Positions 1 to 5,007 of a DNA stretch of 5,256 nucleotides are shown in pieces. Below the pieces are notes generated by a model. That model saw only the letters and a list, made by a program, of their open reading frames with translations, ran no database searches and was not told the origin of the DNA. The DNA is from Flavobacterium psychrophilum. GTDB taxonomy: Bacteria > Bacteroidota > Bacteroidia > Flavobacteriales > Flavobacteriaceae. The stretch lies in NCBI GenBank assembly GCA_945869365.1, contig CAMBOW010000104.1, forward strand, positions 1-5,256, read 5' to 3'. A program made the translations under genes and the position numbers. Within the stretch, counting starts at the first letter, position 1, and every line of letters starts with the position of its first letter.

Positions 1-731
1 GAATTGGCAGCAACTCCATTCCACTGGAAGGCCCAATAAATCAGAGCAAACTCAACAAAGAAACGGTAGTTGGAATTGAGAATATTTCCCGCAATAACAT
101 TGCCTATACCCTAGATGGGGTACTCGATTTTATTAATGTTCGCCACAAAGACATTTGGTCAAAACACAAAGTTTTCAAAGAACTTTTTGTGATTTGTTGG
201 GCTGGAATCCAAAAAAAAGTGGGCGACACCACCTATCTTTCACGAGTAGATATTGAGCTCATAAACGAGCAGATTAAGTTGTTTTATTCGGCATTGGATG
301 TGGTGACAATTGCCTATGATTTACACAGCTTTACCATTACGGAGTTTGTTCCTATAGAAGCAAATAAGACTATAAATTATTACCCATTAGAGAAACAAAC
401 CCTGCATTTTTTTGACAACGGATTCTACAAAATTGAACGTGAAATGTTGTTTAATCCGCCAGCATTTGACAAAAAAACCTTGCACCACGTGTACAACACC
501 AACCTGGCCTTGTTAAAAAAATTGGCCCATGACATCACCTTGACGGCGCAAGAACTTCTAGACCTGGAAAACCTCCCATCTACATTTATGATCTGCTACT
601 TCAACGGATTTGAAGAAGCCAAACACAAACTAATTGACGCCAAGTCATTGCTAAAACCCTATCCGTCCATTTATTTGTCCTTTAAAGAATCCTTGCGAAT
701 CTTACGAAAAATGAAATACGATTTGGGTTAA
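1..731 (+). CDS. Hypothetical protein, 5'-truncated by the window edge
   Basis: The frame is open from the first complete codon at position 3 to the TAA at 729-731, giving at least 242 residues. The start lies outside the window. A GTG at 189 could be read as a start, but the 62 codons before it are open and read like ordinary protein (for example a stretch GIENISRNNIAYTLDGVLDF), with no in-frame ATG, so I treat that GTG as internal. I do not recognise the family. The visible part looks cytoplasmic and mixed alpha/beta, with many aromatic residues (ICWAG, FYSALD, FFDNGFYKIE) and a helical, lysine-rich C-terminal third ending KMKYDLG. No transmembrane segment, signal peptide or catalytic motif is evident, although the N-terminus is missing. 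The gene converges on the minus-strand operon and ends 15 nt before the shared hairpin at 747-774. Confidence 0.75.
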   Translation, partial: IGSNSIPLEGPINQSKLNKETVVGIENISRNNIAYTLDGVLDFINVRHKDIWSKHKVFKELFVICWAGIQKKVGDTTYLSRVDIELINEQIKLFYSALDVVTIAYDLHSFTITEFVPIEANKTINYYPLEKQTLHFFDNGFYKIEREMLFNPPAFDKKTLHHVYNTNLALLKKLAHDITLTAQELLDLENLPSTFMICYFNGFEEAKHKLIDAKSLLKPYPSIYLSFKESLRILRKMKYDLG

Positions 732-742
732 TTTTGATCACC

Positions 743-774
743 AAAAAAGCGGCAATCCCCAATGATTGCCGCTT
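743..774 (-). terminator. Intrinsic terminator of the minus-strand operon, possibly serving both strands
   Basis: A perfect 11-bp stem, AAGCGGCAATC (747-757) and GATTGCCGCTT (764-774), encloses a 6-nt loop (758-763). Read on the minus strand, the stem runs directly into six T residues (748-743), as in a Rho-independent terminator, and lies 36 nt beyond the stop of the 810-1940 gene. On the plus strand it follows the stop of the left-hand gene by 15 nt. There it is preceded by an A-run but not followed by a T-run, so it would be weaker in that direction. Confidence 0.8.
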
Positions 775-809
775 CAAAACACAAAGAACACAAATATTTG
801 ATCAAGCAA

Positions 810-1940
810 CTAATCAAATTCGTTTAATCCGTAAAGAATTTCTTTCATCTTCGTGCCATTGATTTCAACCGGCTTGTAGGCCACGTTAAATTTTTCGATG
901 GCAAAATCGATATCGGATTTTAATTTCTTGTATTCGGCAGGCAATTGTACTTCGCACTGCTTCTCGTTTTCGTAGCTGTTTACGATGATTTTAAATTTCT
1001 CGTAATGTTTGGCGCCTTGGTCAATAAAGCTGTTGTATTGGGCAATAAACTGCAACAGGCGATCCACCGGAAACTCCATGTTGATTTGCAATTTATATTG
1101 TTTTGCCCCCGAATTCGCCTTCATTTTTTGCAAGTATTCTTCTGTTTTTTGCGAAATCACTTCCCAATCGTCACTGGTTCGGCAGCCTTCTAAGCTGTTG
1201 CTGTAGCCAATGGGTTTGGTGTATTCTTTAAACAACACTTCAATGTCTTGCTTAATTTTTAGGTTGCTGCTTTGCAAATAGGCCGTCTCAAAATATATGG
1301 TGTTCAAATCGGTTTGCATCCGCAAGCTAAAATCCAACAAGCAAGCTACCGCAGCCAATTCTTTCTCTTTCTCTTCTTTTGAAATACTCGAATTGACCAA
1401 ATTGGTCACCGACTGCACCACAGAAATAATGGTGTTGCCGCTCAGCAAGGCCGGCAAATCAACAAGGGATTTCTTTTCTCGCTTGGCTTGAACCACTTCT
1501 TTAAATTTAATGAACTCTTTATACTGGTTGGGATTGGCAATGTTGTTGAGCTCCTGAAACGAGCGCGACGAGGCAAAATGATGATCTAATCCCAGCACTT
1601 TTTCGTACAATAACTTGATAATCTGCAGCCCTTTCAGGTATTTTATTTTGGTGATTTCGTTGTTTTGCTCCAACAGCAGCGCCTGTATTTGTTCTTTTGA
1701 AATCAGGTAAGCGGCCATTTCGTTTTGAACTGCATTTGGTTGATTGGCTTGTTGTAACTGAGCCAAATGCCCTCGCATTTGGAATTCCAAGGATTGAATT
1801 TGTTGCTCGTAAAACAGCCGCACTGTTTTTATTTCGCAGCTCATCGCCCAAATCACCGCATTGGGATTGTCCTCCATTGTTCTCCCAAAACAGGGGCAAC
1901 ACGGCAGACCGATTAAGCAAAAAAGGACAACGATTTTCAT
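810..1940 (-). CDS. Secreted alpha-helical protein of unknown function
   Basis: 376 residues, ATG at 1938-1940, TAG at 810-812. Residues 1-19 form a short hydrophobic export signal with cysteines at 8, 14, 15 and 17. No clean lipobox is seen, so cleavage near FG|R (19/20) and release to the periplasm is the simplest reading, though lipidation is not excluded. The mature protein looks almost wholly helical and charged, with probable coiled-coil stretches around 38-65, 75-118 and 185-240. A hydrophobic, less charged stretch at 160-182 interrupts them. Mid-protein features such as CLLDFSLRMQTDL (200-212) and IGYSNSLEGCRTSDDWE (244-260) look like family signatures, but I cannot assign a named domain. 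It is last in the operon, 13 nt after the protease stop, and is followed by the 743-774 terminator. Co-transcription suggests it works with the protease as substrate, scaffold or partner; this is inference from position only. Confidence 0.85.
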   Translation of the reverse strand: MKIVVLFCLIGLPCCPCFGRTMEDNPNAVIWAMSCEIKTVRLFYEQQIQSLEFQMRGHLAQLQQANQPNAVQNEMAAYLISKEQIQALLLEQNNEITKIKYLKGLQIIKLLYEKVLGLDHHFASSRSFQELNNIANPNQYKEFIKFKEVVQAKREKKSLVDLPALLSGNTIISVVQSVTNLVNSSISKEEKEKELAAVACLLDFSLRMQTDLNTIYFETAYLQSSNLKIKQDIEVLFKEYTKPIGYSNSLEGCRTSDDWEVISQKTEEYLQKMKANSGAKQYKLQINMEFPVDRLLQFIAQYNSFIDQGAKHYEKFKIIVNSYENEKQCEVQLPAEYKKLKSDIDFAIEKFNVAYKPVEINGTKMKEILYGLNEFD

Positions 1941-1953
1941 AACTCTTTCGGCG

Positions 1954-3081
1954 TTATTTTGTTGATGAAACCAATAATTCCAATTGCCCCCAATTGGCGG
2001 TGGAGTTGAGTAGCTGTTCGAATTCGCAGCGGTTTTTATCGGTAACTTTCACGCCGTTTACCGCCACAATTTCATCGCCCAGGTGAAAGGATTTGGCGTT
2101 TACCGCCTTCAATCCGATGCGCAATTTATCGCCAGCTATTGCCCGATAGGAGGGTAGGTTTAAATAATTTTCTGGAATGGGTTGGGCATTGCGTCTGGCA
2201 AATAGTTGTTTGTTTTTGAAATCAAAAATCCAATCAAAGCCTTGCATAAATTTAAATCCCAGCACGGGAACTTTTAAAGTACTCGATTCTACACACTGCA
2301 ACGGGAATGAAAGGCTACCAATTACCACTAGCATTTTGTTGTAAAATACTTCCCTGCCCGAAGTATGGCCCATTGCGGTTTGAAAGGCCGATCCTACATA
2401 AGCCGTTTTTAAGGGGTTTTGAAAGTTGTTTTTTTTGGAATAGGGCAGTGCGGTAGTTCCTGTAAATCCGCTGTCTAGCTTAAACCAAACCTGCTTGTGT
2501 TCTACTTTGGCCGAAACCAGAATTGCATTCCCTTTAAATTTACTGGGCAGTAATTGATAGCCTTGATCCAATAAGGCTGAGGTAGATTCAAGGCGATCTA
2601 GAAGCAGCAGACTGCCGGTTGAATACGACATAACCAACGGCTTTTCTTGGTGAAAAAACAAATCCATTCCTAGTATCCCTTGTAGCGTATTTTCGGGCTT
2701 TGCGCAGCAGCTTTGCGCTGTAGTTAGCGCCGCAAACACCTTGTTTTCGCTTTCAAAAAGCGAACTTCTTACTGGCAAGACCACCAATTTTTGCCGCTGT
2801 TTTTTATGGTCAGCACCCAGCACCCAACCAAAATTTGTGGCGCGCTCTAGTTCTTTTGGACATATTGATTCGGCATTATAAATAGCCGAGAACATCGCGC
2901 CAGTATCAAACACAAAAGGGATATTTTTTTGGTGAATTTGCACCGAAATATGCCACAGATTTTGTGATTGATCAACGGGAACTTTTGCTGAACTCAGTGT
3001 AATTTTTTGGTCTTTCAGGGTAGAAATGGCTTGGCAGGAAACCAACACAGCAAGCAGCACGAAAATGCTTAGTTTTTTCAT
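1954..3081 (-). CDS. Lipoprotein aspartic protease (two-lobed retropepsin/pepsin-like) with C-terminal PDZ domain
   Basis: 375 residues from the ATG at 3079-3081. A longer frame from TTG at 3159 is rejected because the ATG gives a proper signal peptide, MKKLSIFVLLAVLVSC, with lipobox LVSC and lipidated Cys16. Lobe 1 carries FVFDTG (Asp59-Thr-Gly) and the later ILGMD (136-140). Lobe 2 carries WFKLDSG (Asp203-Ser-Gly) and VLGFKFM (273-279). This D-T/S-G plus hydrophobic-hydrophobic-Gly pattern, seen twice, is that of Asp_protease_2/gag-asp-type aspartyl proteases. Residues about 310-372, with LGDEIVAVNGVKV (335-346), match a PDZ domain, which in such proteins usually binds peptides or steers substrate choice. 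Residue +2 after the Cys is Gln and no acidic surface-export signal follows, so a periplasm-facing membrane anchor is more likely than the cell surface. It is the middle gene of the operon. The active-site Asp residues are intact, so activity is plausible; the substrate is unknown. Confidence 0.88.
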   Translation of the reverse strand: MKKLSIFVLLAVLVSCQAISTLKDQKITLSSAKVPVDQSQNLWHISVQIHQKNIPFVFDTGAMFSAIYNAESICPKELERATNFGWVLGADHKKQRQKLVVLPVRSSLFESENKVFAALTTAQSCCAKPENTLQGILGMDLFFHQEKPLVMSYSTGSLLLLDRLESTSALLDQGYQLLPSKFKGNAILVSAKVEHKQVWFKLDSGFTGTTALPYSKKNNFQNPLKTAYVGSAFQTAMGHTSGREVFYNKMLVVIGSLSFPLQCVESSTLKVPVLGFKFMQGFDWIFDFKNKQLFARRNAQPIPENYLNLPSYRAIAGDKLRIGLKAVNAKSFHLGDEIVAVNGVKVTDKNRCEFEQLLNSTANWGQLELLVSSTK

Positions 3082-3084
3082 CGT

Positions 3085-3131
3085 AAAAAGAATAAAAAGC
3101 GCTTTTATCTGCTTTTGGCAAACAAAAGCGC
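3085..3131 (-). terminator. Hairpin plus T-rich run between operon genes: leaky terminator or attenuator
   Basis: Read on the minus strand, GCGCTTTT (3131-3124) pairs perfectly with AAAAGCGC (3106-3099), and this is followed by T-rich sequence, TTTTTATTCTTTTT (3098-3085). An alternative, mutually exclusive stem GCTTTTG/CAAAAGC (3129-3123 with 3117-3111, 5-nt loop) uses the same left arm. The 12-bp palindrome AAAAGCGCTTTT (3095-3106) could also fold. The structure lies 9 nt beyond the stop of the 129-aa gene and ends 4 nt before the protease ATG. It could reduce transcription of the two downstream genes or stabilise the upstream message. Sequence alone cannot tell which. Confidence 0.5.
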
Positions 3132-3139
3132 CAAATAAA

Positions 3140-3529
3140 TTAAGGGTTAAAAACTTCAATAATAAGGGTCAAGAAATCTCTTATTAGTCCCAACCAACAG
3201 AAAAATCCGCAGCGATCGGTGCTGCTAGAACTTTCGTTGAGACGCGTTTCAAATTGAGCCATGGTTTCTGCATTGGCCACCACACCTTTGGAGGTGTAGA
3301 AATTTTTAATGCCGTATTCGTTTACGACGAGTACAATTTTGCCTCCTTTTTTTCCGTAAACAGGAAGCACTTGTTCAAAGGCAGAGGTTTGTTTGGGCTG
3401 AAGCGACGCAGGCACTTCTTGATTGACGAGCGGCCCAAATTGTTTTTCTAAATCAATTTTTGTGAGTTGGGCTTGAGCAGAAAATCCGATGAGGATTGAG
3501 GCAACGAATGGAATAAATAGTTTTTTCAT
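3140..3529 (-). CDS. Small secreted protein with Cys-containing hydrophobic C-terminal tail
   Basis: 129 residues, ATG at 3527-3529, TAA at 3140-3142. A TTG nine codons upstream is rejected because the ATG begins a textbook signal peptide, MKKLFIPFVASILIGFSAQA, with a likely cleavage after AQA (20). The mature part has a short helical lead (QLTKIDLEKQFG), then a basic beta-rich core around 57-82 (YGKKGGKIVLVVNEYGIKNF). A helical stretch (86-97) and a Ser run (100-103) follow. The last 23 residues are strongly hydrophobic, with CGFFC (Cys107, Cys111) followed by WLGLIRDFLTLIIEVF. The tail could insert in or lie on a membrane, or form a CxxxC disulfide. I do not recognise the family. It is the first gene of the minus-strand operon, 58 nt upstream of the protease. 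Position makes it a candidate substrate, inhibitor or partner of that protease, but nothing in the sequence proves this. Confidence 0.78.
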   Translation of the reverse strand: MKKLFIPFVASILIGFSAQAQLTKIDLEKQFGPLVNQEVPASLQPKQTSAFEQVLPVYGKKGGKIVLVVNEYGIKNFYTSKGVVANAETMAQFETRLNESSSSTDRCGFFCWLGLIRDFLTLIIEVFNP

Positions 3530-3694
3530 GGTGTGTAAAAAGTTTAAATGGTACAATAAATTAAGAACGAAAATCTCGAGAAATTCAATAGGGTAAAAGT
3601 AGGGTGCAAGGTTCCGGTTGTGTTGCAGATTTTATGTAATAAATGTTAAAAGTTCTAACTATTTTGCCTACTATTGTGTGAGACAAAATTAGGT
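3530..3694. promoter_or_regulatory. Divergent intergenic region expected to hold both promoters
   Basis: This 165-bp AT-rich spacer separates the minus-strand operon from the plus-strand phosphatase, so promoters for both should lie here. The Bacteroidota -7 consensus TAnnTTTG has only imperfect matches. For the plus strand, TACTATTG at 3669-3676 has one mismatch and lies 18 nt before the ATG; CTATTTTG at 3659-3666 is a looser variant. On the minus strand TACTTTTA (3601-3594) has one mismatch. None has a well-spaced upstream TTG, so no promoter is called precisely. No strong ribosome-binding site is seen before either ATG, which is usual for this phylum. Confidence 0.4.
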
Positions 3695-4420
3695 ATGCGA
3701 ACACTTGTTATAGGCGATATTCACGGGGGTTTACGGGCCTTGCACCAGGTTTTGGAACAGGCTGCAGCTACCCCAAATGATCGGCTTATTTTTCTAGGCG
3801 ATTATGTAGATGGTTGGAGTCAGTCGCCACAAGTACTTGATTTTTTAATCGAATTAGACCGCCGTTTTAACTGTGTTTTTATTCGAGGCAATCACGATGA
3901 ATTGCTCTGCGAATACCTGGAAGGCAATCAAAACAATCAGTTGTGGAACGAACATGGAGGGGCGTCGACCGTTTTGGCCTATGAAACTGTTTCGCTCGAG
4001 ACCAAACAAAAGCATTTGATGTTTTTAAAAAACTTGCAAAATTACTACCTAGACGAAAAGAATCGCCTGTTTGTGCACGCTGGATTTACCAATATGAATG
4101 GCGTAACCTACGAACACTTTCCTAAATTAGTGTATTGGGATCGCACCCTCTGGGAAATGGCGGTTGGCCTTGATAAGACGATCCAGCCCGGACATTGGGC
4201 TTATCCCAAACGACTCACGCATTATGCCGAAATATTCCTTGGACATACGCCGGTAACCCGACTGGGCCAAACTATACCGGTGCAAATGGCCAGCATCTGG
4301 AACGTAGATACAGGCGCTGCTTTTAAAGGCCCATTGACCCTCATGGACGTCGACTCTAAACAGTTTTGGCAAAGCGAGCCCTTGCCCAGTTTGTACCCTA
4401 CGGAAAAAGGCAGAAATTAA
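3695..4420 (+). CDS. PPP-type metallophosphoesterase (bacterial serine/threonine phosphatase-like)
   Basis: 241 residues from ATG at 3695 to TAA at 4418-4420. A TTG seven codons upstream is rejected because the conserved fold begins immediately at MRTLVIGDIHG. The dinuclear metal site is complete: GDIHG (Asp8, His10), GDYVDGW (Asp36, with Asp39), GNHDE (Asn66, His67), FVHAGF (His128) and FLGHTP (His184). The length fits single-domain bacterial PPP enzymes related to lambda phosphatase and PrpA. In the second motif the Arg of the usual GDxVDRG is Gly40, seen also in some bacterial branches. The likely reaction is metal-dependent phosphomonoester hydrolysis, on phosphoproteins or small molecules such as diadenosine tetraphosphate; the substrate cannot be set from sequence. 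No signal peptide, so cytoplasmic. It is followed after 29 bp by the outer-membrane protein gene, so co-transcription is possible. Confidence 0.92.
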   Translation: MRTLVIGDIHGGLRALHQVLEQAAATPNDRLIFLGDYVDGWSQSPQVLDFLIELDRRFNCVFIRGNHDELLCEYLEGNQNNQLWNEHGGASTVLAYETVSLETKQKHLMFLKNLQNYYLDEKNRLFVHAGFTNMNGVTYEHFPKLVYWDRTLWEMAVGLDKTIQPGHWAYPKRLTHYAEIFLGHTPVTRLGQTIPVQMASIWNVDTGAAFKGPLTLMDVDSKQFWQSEPLPSLYPTEKGRN

Positions 4421-4449
4421 AATCAGTTCTTATTTAAAAAAAAATTATC

Positions 4450-4947
4450 ATGAAAAAAAGTATTGTTTTGGCGTTCCTTTGTTTGAGTTATTTATCCTCC
4501 GGACAAGCTTTTAGAGGAAAAAAAGACATGAAGTTTCAAGTAGGATTCAATATGCAAGAGCATGCCAATGGAATTCAAGCCTGCTTTGACAAAGGATTGG
4601 CCGATAATATATCAGTGGGGATTGCCGGAACTTATTTACTGTCAACCGATAATTACATGGGCGGAAGCAAGCCTTATGCCAAGGATTTGATGGATATCAA
4701 AGCGCGCTTCAATGCCAATATTGGTGATGTGTTGGGCCTTAAACCCAAAATGGATGTCTATCCCGGCTTGGATCTGAGCTTGAAAAACTTTGGGGGCCAT
4801 TTGGGCTTTCGCTGGTTTTTCTCCTCGGGATTTGGGGTTTATGCCGAAGCAGGGTTGCCGATAAAATACTACAGACGCACGGTAGAAAACTACACTCGTT
4901 TTCACAACCAATTTTACACTAACATCGGGGCTTCGTTTAATTTGTAG
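4450..4947 (+). CDS. Small outer-membrane beta-barrel protein, DUF6646-like
   Basis: 165 residues, ATG at 4450, TAG at 4945-4947. Residues 1-20 are a signal peptide (MKKSIVLAFLCLSYLSSGQA) with cleavage before FRGKKDMKF. The mature protein consists of alternating amphipathic strands: KFQVGFNMQ, NISVGIAGTYLL, DIKARFNANIG, GLDLSLKNFGG, GHLGFRWFF, GFGVYAEAGLP and a last strand QFYTNIGASFNL. The even strand count and the C-terminal strand ending in FNL fit a small eight-strand barrel. The wording, especially the VYPGLDLSLKNFGGHLGFR region (103-121), matches my memory of DUF6646 proteins common in flavobacteria; no role is known to me. Family naming is from memory and not checked. It lies 29 bp after the phosphatase with an A-rich leader (4435-4444) and no evident promoter of its own. 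A porin with channel activity is an alternative, but the barrel is small for that. Confidence 0.85.
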   Translation: MKKSIVLAFLCLSYLSSGQAFRGKKDMKFQVGFNMQEHANGIQACFDKGLADNISVGIAGTYLLSTDNYMGGSKPYAKDLMDIKARFNANIGDVLGLKPKMDVYPGLDLSLKNFGGHLGFRWFFSSGFGVYAEAGLPIKYYRRTVENYTRFHNQFYTNIGASFNL

Positions 4948-4948
4948 G

Positions 4949-4984
4949 AGTTCTAGTCGAAAGTCTTGTGCTATACTAAGAACT
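4949..4984 (+). terminator. Possible weak terminator hairpin after the outer-membrane protein gene
   Basis: AGTTCT (4949-4954) pairs with AGAACT (4979-4984), extended by AG/CT (4955-4956 with 4976-4977) across a one-base bulge. The loop is long (19 nt) and only GTTGTT follows, so there is no proper T-run. It lies 1 nt after the stop. It could end the phosphatase/barrel transcript or be chance. Confidence 0.25.
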
Positions 4985-5007
4985 GTTGTTAGCGTAGAGT
5001 TGGAAGT

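Noticed and set aside
945..1193. Plus-strand open frame of 82 codons inside the 376-aa gene.
   Set aside because: It lies antisense to a well-supported gene, has no recognisable protein features, and looks like a shadow frame.
1519..1920. Minus-strand 133-codon open frame in another phase of the 376-aa gene.
   Set aside because: It overlaps the signal-peptide-bearing gene in a different frame and has a composition unlike a real protein.
3082..3159. Extended N-terminus of the protease starting at a TTG at 3159, overlapping the upstream gene.
   Set aside because: The ATG at 3079-3081 begins a standard lipoprotein signal with lipobox LVSC; the extension would bury it and would overlap the 129-aa gene and the hairpin.
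3594..3676. Precise promoter calls at one-mismatch TAnnTTTG sequences.
   Set aside because: Each lacks a properly spaced upstream TTG, so only a general regulatory region is annotated.
4127..4372. Minus-strand 81-codon open frame opposite the phosphatase.
   Set aside because: Antisense shadow of a clearly conserved metallophosphoesterase.
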